Counted from the stretch's first letter, positions 23,303-32,648 are shown. The stretch: 64,000 bases of DNA from CAYXDO01 sp964463485 (GCA_964463485.1 CAYXDO010000014.1:43183-107182); one strand, 5' to 3'. The notes: generated from the sequence alone by a model not told the origin. Numbers and translations: made by a program.

Positions 23303-24745
23303 GTGAGCGCCTCCGAGGCCGATCGGCCGCTCCGTCGCGTCCTGATCGTCGACGATGAGAAGAACATTCGACGCACCCTCGAGATGGTGCTGTCGGGCGA
23401 GGGCTACACGGTCGAGTCCGTCGGCTCCGCAGAAGAAATGTTTCCCAAAGTCGCGGAGACTCGCTTCGACGCGATCTTGCTCGACGTACGGCTGCCGGGA
23501 ATCGACGGCCTCACCGCGCTCGAAAAGCTCAACACCGACTCACCCGAGGCGCCCGTGATCATGATCAGCGGGCATGCGAACCTCTCGGACGCCGTTCGCG
23601 CGACGAAGCTCGGCGCGTTCGACTTCCTCGAGAAGCCGCTGAATCGGGAGCGCGTGCTCGTCAGCGTTCGCAACTGTGTCGAGCGGAGATCTCTGGCCGC
23701 TCGCATCCGCGCCCTCGAGATCGCCGAAGGCGGCGACGAGCCGATGCTTGGAGACTCCGAACCCATGCGCAAGGTTCGAGAACAGATCGCCAAGGTCGCG
23801 ATCGCCGGCGTGCGTGTGCTGGTGACCGGTGAGTCCGGGACCGGAAAAGAGCTCGTGGCGCGAGCCATTCACCGGGCCTCGCGCCGGAGCAACGGGCCCT
23901 TCGTGAAAGTGAATTGCGCTGCGATCCCCGCCGAGCTCATCGAGAGCGAGCTCTTTGGGCACGAAAAAGGCGCCTTCACCGGCGCCATCCAGAGAAAACG
24001 CGGCCACTTCGAGGTCGCCGACGGAGGGACGCTCTTTCTCGACGAGATCGGCGACATGAGCCTCGACGCCCAGGCCAAGGTTCTTCGCGCGCTTCAGACC
24101 GGAGAGATCTCTAGGGTCGGGGGCGAAAAGAGCTTCGTCGTCGACGTCCGAGTCGTGGCCGCCACCAACAAAGACCTCGAAGACGAGGTCCGAGAGGGCC
24201 GTTTTCGCGAAGACCTCTATTACAGGCTCAGCGTCGTGCCTATTCACACGCCGCCGCTTCGCGAGCGCGGCCAAGACGTCCTCGTACTCATGCACGCGTT
24301 CCTCGACCGCTTCGCCGCCGAGCATGGTACCCCCAGAAAGCTCATGCTCCCCGAAGTCGAGACTTCGCTGCTCGCCTACAGCTTCCCCGGCAACGTACGC
24401 GAGATGCGAAACCTCGCCGAACGGCTCGTGATCCTCGCCGGTGACCCCGTTCGCCTCGAAGACTTGCCTCCCCAAATCGCCGGCTCTCGCGGCCGAGAGC
24501 GACCTCCGGCCCTGGAAGCGCCCGATACCAAGTCCGGAGTCGAGCTCTCCGCTTACGGGACCCACCTCACGCTCCGCGAGCTCCGGGAGCTCGTCGAACG
24601 CGACTACGTGCTCCGAAAGCTCGAAGAAACGGGATGGAACGTCACCCGCGCGGCCGAACAGCTCGGGATCGAACGCACCAACCTCCACAAGAAACTCAAG
24701 CAGCTCGGCCTCAAGAAGGACTCCGGCCTCCCCGAAAAAACCTGA
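23303..24745 (+). CDS. NtrC-family sigma-54-dependent response regulator
   Basis: The protein has 480 residues. It has a receiver domain with phosphoacceptor Asp61 in 'ILLDVRLPG', acidic pair VDDE and 'FLEKPL'. The AAA+ domain has GESGTGKE, an intact GAFTGA loop, Walker B 'LFLDEIGDM', and 'PGNVREMRN'. A Fis-type HTH ('VTRAAEQLGIERTNLHKKLKQLGL') ends the protein. It should activate sigma-54 promoters on phosphorylation. No partner histidine kinase is adjacent. The GTG at 23303 is preferred because the receiver begins 10 residues later and the -10 element lies just upstream. Confidence 0.9.
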   Translation: MSASEADRPLRRVLIVDDEKNIRRTLEMVLSGEGYTVESVGSAEEMFPKVAETRFDAILLDVRLPGIDGLTALEKLNTDSPEAPVIMISGHANLSDAVRATKLGAFDFLEKPLNRERVLVSVRNCVERRSLAARIRALEIAEGGDEPMLGDSEPMRKVREQIAKVAIAGVRVLVTGESGTGKELVARAIHRASRRSNGPFVKVNCAAIPAELIESELFGHEKGAFTGAIQRKRGHFEVADGGTLFLDEIGDMSLDAQAKVLRALQTGEISRVGGEKSFVVDVRVVAATNKDLEDEVREGRFREDLYYRLSVVPIHTPPLRERGQDVLVLMHAFLDRFAAEHGTPRKLMLPEVETSLLAYSFPGNVREMRNLAERLVILAGDPVRLEDLPPQIAGSRGRERPPALEAPDTKSGVELSAYGTHLTLRELRELVERDYVLRKLEETGWNVTRAAEQLGIERTNLHKKLKQLGLKKDSGLPEKT

Positions 24746-24790
24746 TCCTTCTCTCGTCCGATCCCCGATCCACGAAGGAGCCTCTTCGGG

Positions 24791-24796
24791 TAGGGT
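24791..24796 (+). promoter_or_regulatory. Putative -10 element of the receiver/DUF4388 gene
   Basis: TAGGGT starts 12 nt before the GTG at 24803. The spacing again predicts a leaderless transcript. A GAAGGAG motif at about 24774 is too far from the GTG to serve as its ribosome site. Confidence 0.3.
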
Positions 24797-24802
24797 GCCG
24801 CT

Positions 24803-27800
24803 GTGGCTCGGATCCTGGTGGTCGAGGACACCTCTGCGGTCCTCGCTCTGTACAAGGACGTCCTCGAAGAGCGAGGACACGAGGTCGACACCGCCACCGA
24901 CGGCGACACCGCCCTGCAGAAGCTCGAAAAAAAACCCGAGCTCCTCATCCTCGACCTTCACCTTCCAAAAGGCGGCTTCGAGCTCCTCGACAAGATCCGC
25001 GCCCAGTTCGGACGCGAGCTTCGCGTGATCGTCGTCAGCGGCGTGTACCGAGGCACCGTCCATCGCGAAGCCCTGACCAAAAAACACAAAATCGTCGCCT
25101 ACCTCGATAAACCCATCGAGCTCGACACCTTCACCGCGAACGTCGACGCCGCGCTCGCCACCGAGAACCCCAAAGACCTCCCCTACGCCCCACTCTCCAG
25201 CCTGATTCTCCCCGGCGACAACCTCGCCGAACCCAGCAAGGCAAACCTTCGAGCCAAAGACTCCGCCTCGGATGGCGTGCGAGGCAGACTCGACGACGTC
25301 CCCTTCGCGCGGCTCCTCGGCAACCTATACGCGCGCCGCGCCGACGGCGCCTTGATGATGAAGAAAGGCACCGTCAAGAAAATCGTCTATTTGAAAGCTG
25401 GAACACCCATCTTCGTGCGCTCGAACCTCGTCCATGAGTGTCTCGGTCACGTGATGGTCCGCGAACGACTCATCGACGCGCGCGAGTGCGAGCTCAGCGT
25501 CGAGCGAATGCGCGCCGAGAAACGAAAACAAGGCGAGATCCTCATCGAAATGTCGGCCATTTCTGCGAAAAATCTCGAATACGCGCTCGAGCGACAAATG
25601 GAGATCAAACTCTTCGATCTCTTCGGGTGGACGGAAGGCCAATACCTCTTCAACGAACAGAAAGCTCAGCCTGGCGTCGAAATCCCGATGTCTTCGAGTG
25701 TCCTCGAAATCCTCACCGAAGGCATCCGGCGAGGCATGCCCGAGAGACGAATCCTGGCCGACATCGCCCGAATGAGTGACGCCCCGCTGGCTCCACCGGA
25801 CCCCGCAAGTCGCGAGAAGCTCCTCGATCACGAACCTCGATTCGAGCCGGTGTTGGCCAAAATCGATGACAAAAGATCCCTGCTCGCCCTAGCTCGCGAG
25901 CCCGAGTCAGGCGCGGTGTGGGCCGCGCTGTACGCAGCGGCCTGCCTGAATCTGCTCGGGCCCGCACAATCGAAGGTCCTCTCGGCAGAGCCGCCACCGC
26001 TCCGAACGAACGCGTCCCGCGCCGGGCTCGAAGCCGCGCGCACCAAAGCGAGAGAAGCCGCGGAAGCCAGCAAGGCGAGGATCCCGAAGCTTCCCTCCGG
26101 CGCCCTCTCGAGTCCCGCTGGAATCGCCCCAGATCGCCCAACCGCTCCGGAGCCGGAGAGTATGATGGTGATCAGGGACGGACCGGTGACTCTCCCGCTC
26201 CCACGTCGACGGCGGCGCGCCACGCCCGAACCGCCGACCCGAGAGATCCAAGTCATCGAGCTCACGCCAGAGGACGCCGAGCCTCTGGAGGACGAAGACC
26301 TCGACGAGCTCGAAGCGGAGCTGATCGAGATTGGGCCTGACTCACGGTCGATCGTCGCTGACTCACCCCTGAAAAAGGAGAGAGTCGAGGTTGCCGAGCT
26401 CGCTGGCGACAAAGTCTCCGAGAACCCTTTTGCAGAGAGGGAAAAGCTGGCCGCAGAGAGAGCCGCCGTAGAGAGAGCCGCCGCAGAGAGAGCCGCCGCA
26501 GAGAGAGCCGCCGCAGAGAGAGCCGCCGCAGAGAGAGCCGCCGCAGAAAGAGCCGCCGCAGAGAAAGCCGTCGCGGAGAAGGAACGACTCGCCGCAGAGA
26601 GAGCCGTCGCGGAGAAGGAACGACTCGCCGCAGAGAAGGCCGTCGCGGAGAAAGAAAGGCTCGCCGCAGAAGAACTCGCCGCAGAAAAGGCCGCGGCGAA
26701 GAAAGAGAAGCTCGCTGCTGAAAAAGCCGCTGCGGACGAAGAGAAGCTCGCCGCGGAGAAAGCTGCCGCGGAGCGACTTGCCACGGAGAAAGCCGCCGCG
26801 GAGCGACTTGCCGCGGAGAAAGCTGCCGCGGCAAAAGCCGCGGTCGAGAAGGAGCGACTCGCCGCGGAGAAGGCCGACGCGGACAGAGTGGCGGCAGAGA
26901 AGCTGGAAGCTGAAAAAATCGCCGCAGAGAGAGAGAGACTTGCCGCGGAAAGAGCCGCTGCGGAGAGAATGGCGGTGGAGAAGCTCGCCGCGGAGCGACT
27001 CGTTGCGGAACGAGAAGAGCTCGCCGCCGACAAGGCCGCCGAAAAGCTCGCTGCGGAAAAGGCCGTTGCGGAAAGAGTGGCGGCGGAGAAGCTCGCCGCG
27101 GAGCGACTCGTCGCGGAACGAGAAAAACTCGCCGCCGAAAAGGCCGAAAGACTCGCTGCGGAAGAAAAGCTTGCCGCCGAAAGGGCCACCGCCGAGAAGC
27201 TCGCCGCCGAGAACGGCAGGCTTGTTGTCGGAAAGGCGGTCACCGAGAGAGAGAAGCTCGCGGCGCAGCGGCTCGCCGCGGAAAAGGCGATCGCCGAGCG
27301 CGGCAGACTCCTCACGGAGAGACTCCAGGCTGAAAAATCGGCCGCTCACCGCGACGCGTTCGACTCGGCGGAGCACGAATCGAGCCTGGCCAACTCTCAA
27401 CCTCCCGACGAGCCACCCCCGTGGGCACAACGCGGTCCTTTTGGAACGGCAGTCGACGTTCCAAGTCTGAGTCGAGACGGACTCACGCCCCGCCGAATTC
27501 AGTTGCCTCAACCCATCGTCTCCGCGGTCTTGAGTCCGCTTCCGCCTGATTCGGCCCCGCTGGAGCAGCCCAAACCCAGCGTCCCGCCGAGCCTTCGCCC
27601 GCGCCCCTCGGCACCGCCGCCGGTCCGACCAAGTGTGCCCGCCCCCAAAGCCACGAGGGAACCAACCCCGGAGCCCGCTCGGAACCCGACCTTCGCGGCC
27701 TTGCTCGATCCCAGCACCACGGGACCCGCCGTCCGCCGCACCGAGCCGCCTCCTGCCCCGCGGGTCGACCTGCTCCGCCCCGAGCCGCGCTCCCTTCGGC

Positions 27801-28999
27801 TCGATGACGATGAGTACGTTCCGGTGTCTCGTCCCATTCCGAGGCCGCCCCCGCCCCCCCCGCCGGACGAGCCTTTTGAAGACGAACCCACGGACAACTC
27901 GGAGCGGTGGGCCGCTCAGGCGCTCTCGGCGAAGGCATCCGTCCCTGCGCAGGCTCGCGGAACGTCGCTGGCCGAGATCCCGACGGAGACTTCGGCGGTG
28001 GTCCCCGAACTCTCCACGTTGGGACCGGGAGAGGAGATGGCGATCCGAGCCGCGCGGCTGCTCTCTGCTCCGTTCGATGAGGAATTCAGCTCCGCGCCGA
28101 CCGAAGAAATCCCCGCGCTGACTCGCCCCCCGCCGGAGCCGCTGCCGAGCGTTGACGTTCCCAACCTCGCCCCGTCTCGCATCGAGGTACTACGGGACGG
28201 CGTTCCCGAGGAACGAACCCGCAGCGCGCGCGACCCCTCCCTCATCGCTCGGCCGCCTCCTCCGCCCGATGAGTCCATCCAGCCGGAGGTCGTGCGCCAA
28301 GACGAAATCAGCGCGCTGCGTGTGCGGCTCGAAGAGGCCCGGGCACGACTCAGGAACCGAAATCACTACGAGCGCCTGGGCCTGGATCGGTCCGCCACGA
28401 AGGCGGATGTTGAGCTGGCAGAAGAGTCGGTTCAACGTGCCTGGGTCGACGCGCTGCCTTCCGACGCTCCGTGGACACTCAGACTCCTCGCAGAAGAAGT
28501 CGGTGCGATGCTCGCCGAGTCGGCGCGGATTCTCGGAAACTCGGGAGCTCGTCGGGCCTACAATCGAACCCTCGACGGCCGCGCGCCCGCGCAGCGGCTC
28601 GCCCGATCGATCGCCGCGGAGAAGGCGTTCCAGGCGGCCGCGAGAATTCCAGACGAACCTGCCGCTCGAATCGAAGCGCTCCGCCACGCCGTCGAGCTCG
28701 ATGGGCGCCAGGCGGCGTATCACGCCGGCCTCGCCGCCGCCCTCTTTGCGCAAGACCCAAAGTCGGAAGACGCCCGCGCGAGCCTCGCCCGAGCCCTCGA
28801 GTGGGACGGGAGCCACGAGCCCGCCATCGTGCTCGCCGCAAAAATGGCCGCCCAAAAAGGTGACCTCGATACCGCGAGGTCCAGATACGAAGCCGCCCTC
28901 CTCTCCGATCCCGACAACATCGTCGCACTCACCGGCCTGAGAGCGCTCGGAAAACCGGCTGAGAAAAAGAGCTTCCTGAAACGGATCTCGGGAAGCTGA
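24803..28999 (+). CDS. Giant receiver / DUF4388 / coiled-coil / J-like / TPR protein
   Basis: The protein has 1398 residues. It begins with a receiver domain (Asp51 in 'LLILDLHLP'), followed by a DUF4388 (PATAN-like) domain at about 150-310 with 'ALMMKKGTVKKIVYLKAG' and 'LFGWTEGQYLF'. Residues about 545-850 are an almost pure Ala/Glu/Arg/Lys coiled coil built from 5-residue repeats. A Pro-rich region follows, then a J-domain-like stretch at about 1187 ('NHYERLGLDRSATKADVE', ending 'RRAYNR') without the HPD tripeptide, and TPR-like helices at the C-terminus. DUF4388 proteins are typical of myxobacteria and occur in gliding and polarity systems; a scaffold role is inferred. It lies 57 nt after the NtrC-type regulator. 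Confidence 0.8.
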   Translation: MARILVVEDTSAVLALYKDVLEERGHEVDTATDGDTALQKLEKKPELLILDLHLPKGGFELLDKIRAQFGRELRVIVVSGVYRGTVHREALTKKHKIVAYLDKPIELDTFTANVDAALATENPKDLPYAPLSSLILPGDNLAEPSKANLRAKDSASDGVRGRLDDVPFARLLGNLYARRADGALMMKKGTVKKIVYLKAGTPIFVRSNLVHECLGHVMVRERLIDARECELSVERMRAEKRKQGEILIEMSAISAKNLEYALERQMEIKLFDLFGWTEGQYLFNEQKAQPGVEIPMSSSVLEILTEGIRRGMPERRILADIARMSDAPLAPPDPASREKLLDHEPRFEPVLAKIDDKRSLLALAREPESGAVWAALYAAACLNLLGPAQSKVLSAEPPPLRTNASRAGLEAARTKAREAAEASKARIPKLPSGALSSPAGIAPDRPTAPEPESMMVIRDGPVTLPLPRRRRRATPEPPTREIQVIELTPEDAEPLEDEDLDELEAELIEIGPDSRSIVADSPLKKERVEVAELAGDKVSENPFAEREKLAAERAAVERAAAERAAAERAAAERAAAERAAAERAAAEKAVAEKERLAAERAVAEKERLAAEKAVAEKERLAAEELAAEKAAAKKEKLAAEKAAADEEKLAAEKAAAERLATEKAAAERLAAEKAAAAKAAVEKERLAAEKADADRVAAEKLEAEKIAAERERLAAERAAAERMAVEKLAAERLVAEREELAADKAAEKLAAEKAVAERVAAEKLAAERLVAEREKLAAEKAERLAAEEKLAAERATAEKLAAENGRLVVGKAVTEREKLAAQRLAAEKAIAERGRLLTERLQAEKSAAHRDAFDSAEHESSLANSQPPDEPPPWAQRGPFGTAVDVPSLSRDGLTPRRIQLPQPIVSAVLSPLPPDSAPLEQPKPSVPPSLRPRPSAPPPVRPSVPAPKATREPTPEPARNPTFAALLDPSTTGPAVRRTEPPPAPRVDLLRPEPRSLRLDDDEYVPVSRPIPRPPPPPPPDEPFEDEPTDNSERWAAQALSAKASVPAQARGTSLAEIPTETSAVVPELSTLGPGEEMAIRAARLLSAPFDEEFSSAPTEEIPALTRPPPEPLPSVDVPNLAPSRIEVLRDGVPEERTRSARDPSLIARPPPPPDESIQPEVVRQDEISALRVRLEEARARLRNRNHYERLGLDRSATKADVELAEESVQRAWVDALPSDAPWTLRLLAEEVGAMLAESARILGNSGARRAYNRTLDGRAPAQRLARSIAAEKAFQAAARIPDEPAARIEALRHAVELDGRQAAYHAGLAAALFAQDPKSEDARASLARALEWDGSHEPAIVLAAKMAAQKGDLDTARSRYEAALLSDPDNIVALTGLRALGKPAEKKSFLKRISGS
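26455..26575 (+). repeat. Intragenic 15-bp repeats encoding AERAA units
   Basis: At least six near-identical 15-bp units (GAGAGAGCCGCCGCA) lie in tandem inside the coiled-coil part of the DUF4388 gene. They keep the reading frame and give an Ala/Glu/Arg helix. Weaker 15-bp periodicity continues to about 27300. Confidence 0.8.
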
Positions 29000-29030
29000 G
29001 TCGCCGACGGCGCGCGGAGACCCGGCACCC

Positions 29031-29054
29031 GTCGAATTCGTAGTCGAATTCGTA
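29031..29054. repeat. Two-copy 12-bp direct repeat
   Basis: GTCGAATTCGTA occurs twice in tandem, 30 nt after the stop of the DUF4388 gene, followed by a partial third copy (GTCAGTA). Each unit contains GAATTC. The 293-bp gap to the next gene shows no other gene. An AT-rich stretch at about 29197-29216 may be part of the next promoter. Confidence 0.7.
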
Positions 29055-29292
29055 GTCAGTAGCCGCATGGACGGCTCCGCTGCATCGAGACAGGGGCCGG
29101 CGCGACGATGATTGACCCATCTCGGACTACGACCTCGAGCGCGCTCCCCGCGCCGAGTCCCAGTTGCTCTGCATTGTACGGGCATCAGAAACAATCTAGT
29201 ATTGATCATAACGATATTCGCCTCCGCCGAACCCGGTATCCTGCGAACGTTGGTCGTCGCCGAAGGGCTGCAACGAACGAAGGAGGTCGAAA

Positions 29293-29766
29293 ATGAGACT
29301 GTCGAAGAACGAGGTGCGTCTCCGGGCGCTCAAGGCCGCCGCTGGCGTCGCCCTGTTCACGGGCGCGGTGGCTTGCGGAGAGCTGCCGACCCAAAATCTG
29401 GCGGGACGAGGTAGCCCTCATGTCGAGCCGGCCGACGAGCAACTCACCCCCGACGCGGGTGCGACCACCTCGGACGCTCAGCCCTCAGCCTCCTACAGAG
29501 ACGCCACGGCGCGAACCGAGGTCGTCCCCCCGGACGCGGGCTTGGTCGCCGCACTGGACTCGGGGCTGCTCGACTCGGGGGTGGAGGTGGCGGACGCAGG
29601 GGACACGGACGCGGAGAGCGTCGATGCGGGGGACAACTGCTTCGGCCTCGAGGGTACCGGTGAAGACTGGTTCGCTTGCTGCGAACGCATCGGCTGGGAC
29701 TGGAATCGCGGCTGCCAGGCCTGGGGCCCCCCGGTGCCTCCCGAGGCCCGCGCGGAGGTGGTGTGA
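29293..29766 (+). CDS. Small Asp/Ala-rich lipoprotein with Cys-rich C-terminus
   Basis: The protein has 157 residues. A signal peptide ends in a lipobox (GAVAC). The mature part is acidic and disordered with repeated DAG/DSG units, then a compact C-terminal module 'DNCFGLEGTGEDWFACCERIGWDWNRGC' spread over residues about 116-143, with four Cys and several Trp. A strong ribosome site, AGGAGG, lies 6 nt before the ATG. The stop overlaps the start of the next gene (TGATG). The module is unassigned; the coupling suggests it works with the ferritin-like protein. Confidence 0.7.
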   Translation: MRLSKNEVRLRALKAAAGVALFTGAVACGELPTQNLAGRGSPHVEPADEQLTPDAGATTSDAQPSASYRDATARTEVVPPDAGLVAALDSGLLDSGVEVADAGDTDAESVDAGDNCFGLEGTGEDWFACCERIGWDWNRGCQAWGPPVPPEARAEVV

Positions 29767-30557
29767 TGTTGCTCGACCTACGGCGAGAAGCCTCCGCGGC
29801 TGAGCTTTTGATCGAGCCCCCGCCCTTTCGAGACGATCGCGAGCACCAGATCGCGCTGTCCACCTGGCGAGGCCGCATGGTCAACGAACACATCTCCGCC
29901 AGCGTCTTCGCTCAACTCATCCCCCAACTCATGCGCGCGGGCATCGACGCCGCGCGCCAGGCCGAGGTCGCGGAGATGGTGAGTGAGGAGCTCCGCCATG
30001 CACGGCTTTGTGCGGCGGTGTTGGTGGGACTGGGGGGAGAGCCGGTCGCGCCCCTGCCGGAGATTCGCGCGATGCCGAGCCACGAGGGAGTATCCAACAA
30101 AGAAGCGCTGCTGCGAAATGTGCTGAGTGTGTCGTGCCTTAGTGAGACCGTGGCGGTCGCACTCATCGACGCCGAACGCTTGGAGCTCCTCGATGTGGCC
30201 CGAGAGCGAGACGAAGCCACGCCCAAGACGATCTCCGGCGTATTGCGACAGATCCTGGCCGACGAAGTTCGCCACGCCCGCTTTGGCTGGAAGCTCCTCG
30301 AAGCCGACCCAGTCGATTCAGAGCTCGCGGATCGGTTGGGTGAGTACCTTCGAACGGCGTTCGCACACCTCGAGCGGCACGAGCTCGCGCACCTATCCCC
30401 GATGCCTGCCCCGAGCTCTGAGGCCGAGGCTGCGGGCGTATGCGATGGGTCGAACGCCCGCGTGCTCTTCTTCGAGACCGTCGAGCAGGTGATCGTTCCT
30501 CGGCTCGAGCAACACGGAATTCCGGCGCGAAAGGCGTGGGAGCGACGATTCGACTGA
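29766..30557 (+). CDS. Ferritin-like di-iron protein
   Basis: The protein has 263 residues. It is all-helical with two ExxH motifs, 'SEELRHARLC' and 'DEVRHARFGW', plus further conserved Glu in 'SETVAVALIDAE', the pattern of di-iron ferritin-like four-helix bundles. The ATG shares its first base with the upstream stop (TGATG), which fixes the start. Such proteins may act as oxidases, oxygenases or iron binders; the reaction is not predictable. The C-terminal 60 residues are outside the bundle. Confidence 0.7.
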   Translation: MLLDLRREASAAELLIEPPPFRDDREHQIALSTWRGRMVNEHISASVFAQLIPQLMRAGIDAARQAEVAEMVSEELRHARLCAAVLVGLGGEPVAPLPEIRAMPSHEGVSNKEALLRNVLSVSCLSETVAVALIDAERLELLDVARERDEATPKTISGVLRQILADEVRHARFGWKLLEADPVDSELADRLGEYLRTAFAHLERHELAHLSPMPAPSSEAEAAGVCDGSNARVLFFETVEQVIVPRLEQHGIPARKAWERRFD

Positions 30558-30611
30558 GCTCGCAAAACGGCGGAGTTGACAGCCACGGGCATTCGCCGCG
30601 AGTCTCCGCGC

Positions 30612-31928
30612 ATGAAGATTCCTGGACCAACTACGGGAGCCGAAGTTCGAACGAAGCCTCTCGAGCCGGTTTTGGAGGTCGCACCCGCGCCCTCCGAGCA
30701 ACGGGCGGAGCCACCCACGGAGCCCGCCGGTTACTCCGCGCTGCGCGCCGAGGCTAGCTCGGCCGGCCCTACCCACGGCGGTCGGCCGCTGAACGACCCG
30801 AGGCTCCGAACTCAGGCGCAACCTTCGACGGGCGCCAGGACCGTCTTGGACCGGGCTCGGAGCAAGATCGACGGGCTCGCGACCACACACGAGCAGGTCG
30901 AGGCGACGACGTCGATCTTCGGCAGAGTCATGGCCCACCTGGGCGCCCCCCTCGGCGAGAAGAGCTCGGTGGCGCTGACCGGGCCCGAGCTGATGGCGCT
31001 GATGGGTTCGGCCAAGGACCTCGCACGCATCGACGGCATCCGCGTCACCTATGACGACAACGTCTTCGGGCTCAAAACGCCCAACACCGAGAGTCACACG
31101 GTGCTCGTGTCGGCCCGCGTACTCATGGGAGAGAGATATCCCAACTTCCTCGACGACGAGGGCGCCTCCAACCGCATGAACCCCGAGGCGTCGAACGCGG
31201 CTGCCTTCATCGCTCAGCGGTTCGTCGGCAAAGATAAGATCAACGTGCTCCAGATCGAGGCGGTTCGGAATCTCCACGCCGACCGCGCCGAGTTCGAGAC
31301 GTTCTCCAAGATCCCCGACCCGCGGGCGTTGCCCGACGGGGCTCCGATCGCAGCTCACTTCGTCGATATGTTCTCGCACTACCACCAAGGGGGCTTCGGA
31401 GGCGCCAAGGATGGATTCTCAGAGTACGCGAAAGGCGAGATCCTGCGGATGGCCGGGGAGCCCTACTTGGCGCTGGAGGACGGCAGAGTCCTCCGCATGA
31501 ACCGCCAGGTGTTCGAAGTCCGGACGCGGGTCGAGTCGGAGACGACCGACCGAGAAAAGACGATGGATCGGGCTTTTGATGCGTACGGAGTCACTTGGGG
31601 GCACAATGACAACGGGGGGCACGGAGGGGCGACCCACACCTTCGAGCGCGGCAAGGGTGCTTCGGCGGAGGTCCTGAACGAGCTTCGCTCGTTGGTGCAA
31701 GAAGATAACCCGTATTTGCTGTCCGGGATCCTGCTTCGATACCATGACGAAGCAACTCAGACCTCGAAGCTCGCCACGTTTTCGATTCGCGAGCTGAAGC
31801 CGTCCGCCTTCACCACGGAGGGTCTCGAGCTGCCTGGGTTGCCTTTGATCAAGTACACGAACGTCCTTGGCCTCAAAGGGCGTGCGGGAGACGGCTACGG
31901 CCATCTCATGCCGACCATGGAGGCCTAG
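30612..31928 (+). CDS. Hypothetical protein
   Basis: The protein has 438 residues and matches no family I recognise. The N-terminal 70 residues are Pro/Ala/Thr-rich and probably disordered. From about residue 80 there is a folded region with mixed helix and strand, including 'FVDMFSHYHQGGFGGAKDGFSEYAKGEI' near 255-285 and a His/Gly-rich loop 'GHNDNGGHGGATHTFERG' near 340-357 that might bind metal. There is no signal peptide, so it is probably cytoplasmic, although the His-rich loop would suit an extracytoplasmic enzyme too. The start is ATG 30612; TTG 30576 is an alternative. Confidence 0.55.
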   Translation: MKIPGPTTGAEVRTKPLEPVLEVAPAPSEQRAEPPTEPAGYSALRAEASSAGPTHGGRPLNDPRLRTQAQPSTGARTVLDRARSKIDGLATTHEQVEATTSIFGRVMAHLGAPLGEKSSVALTGPELMALMGSAKDLARIDGIRVTYDDNVFGLKTPNTESHTVLVSARVLMGERYPNFLDDEGASNRMNPEASNAAAFIAQRFVGKDKINVLQIEAVRNLHADRAEFETFSKIPDPRALPDGAPIAAHFVDMFSHYHQGGFGGAKDGFSEYAKGEILRMAGEPYLALEDGRVLRMNRQVFEVRTRVESETTDREKTMDRAFDAYGVTWGHNDNGGHGGATHTFERGKGASAEVLNELRSLVQEDNPYLLSGILLRYHDEATQTSKLATFSIRELKPSAFTTEGLELPGLPLIKYTNVLGLKGRAGDGYGHLMPTMEA

Positions 31929-31936
31929 AATTCGGG

Positions 31937-31956
31937 GGGCGTTGCCAAAAACGCCC
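31937..31956 (+). terminator. Hairpin between two hypothetical genes
   Basis: GGGCGTT-GCCAAA-AACGCCC forms a perfect 7-bp stem with a 6-nt loop, 9 nt after the preceding stop. No T-run follows, so it would be a weak or factor-assisted terminator, or an mRNA-stability structure. Confidence 0.4.
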
Positions 31957-31976
31957 GGTCGATCCAGACTGTCCGC

Positions 31977-32585
31977 ATGGGTTGGCTCAAGACCATCGTG
32001 TTTCTCATCTTGGTTTGGCTCGTGGCCAAGCTGATCGGCCTCGGTTGCCGTCCCGAGGAGCCGTCCACGCGCGCCCCCCATCTGGTGAATCGTTTCTGGA
32101 TCGAGAAGATGCCGCAGGACGAGCGGGAGTTCGTGACTCATTTGCTGCTGGTCGATCACGAGCGGATCCACGCCGGCATGGTGGGGCGATCTTCTGCCTG
32201 GCGAGTCAACGTCGAGGGCGCTCGATGGACGTTCGATGGAGAGAAGCTTCAGATGGAGTTTCCGCAGGACCGAAAACGCGCCGAGTTCTCCGCTCGCACC
32301 TGGGAGTGTAACGACGGACCGCGTGGGTTCGATTTGTGCCTCGAGCTCGCCCACCCGCGCGAGCACCCCATGCGATTCTACAGCTGCAAAAAATGTGAGA
32401 TCCGACCCGACGGGTCGCTGACTCTGCCGGATGAGGTCGCTAAGATGCGCTCCGCGGCCGAGGTCTCCCTTGCGATCGGTTCGTCTCGGGTGGCCGCGCC
32501 GAACACGCCGAACGAGGCGCTCGACTCTGGATGGCCGAGTGTGTGGTCTGACTTGGTGTCGCCGCCGGCCCGGGTCGCACCATGA
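31977..32585 (+). CDS. Hypothetical membrane-anchored protein
   Basis: The protein has 202 residues. The N-terminus has one hydrophobic helix (IVFLILVWLVAKLIGLGC) that may be a signal anchor or end in a lipobox-like LGC. The rest is soluble with a Cys-containing segment 'FYSCKKCEIRPDG' (CxxC) and another 'WECNDGPRGFDLCLEL'. No family is recognised. It converges on the RCC1 gene, with 63 bp between stops. Confidence 0.55.
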   Translation: MGWLKTIVFLILVWLVAKLIGLGCRPEEPSTRAPHLVNRFWIEKMPQDEREFVTHLLLVDHERIHAGMVGRSSAWRVNVEGARWTFDGEKLQMEFPQDRKRAEFSARTWECNDGPRGFDLCLELAHPREHPMRFYSCKKCEIRPDGSLTLPDEVAKMRSAAEVSLAIGSSRVAAPNTPNEALDSGWPSVWSDLVSPPARVAP

Positions 32586-32648
32586 TGCGGTGATGCGACG
32601 GGCGGCGCGGATCCGTAGCACATCCGTGGCACCGGTCGGGCACCCTAC

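Noticed and set aside
23540..25087. 515-residue minus-strand ORF
   Set aside because: It is antisense to the NtrC-type regulator, whose domains are complete.
25828..27315. 495-residue minus-strand ORF rich in Ser, Ala and Phe
   Set aside because: It is a mirror of the Ala/Glu/Arg coiled-coil repeats; repetition keeps several frames open.
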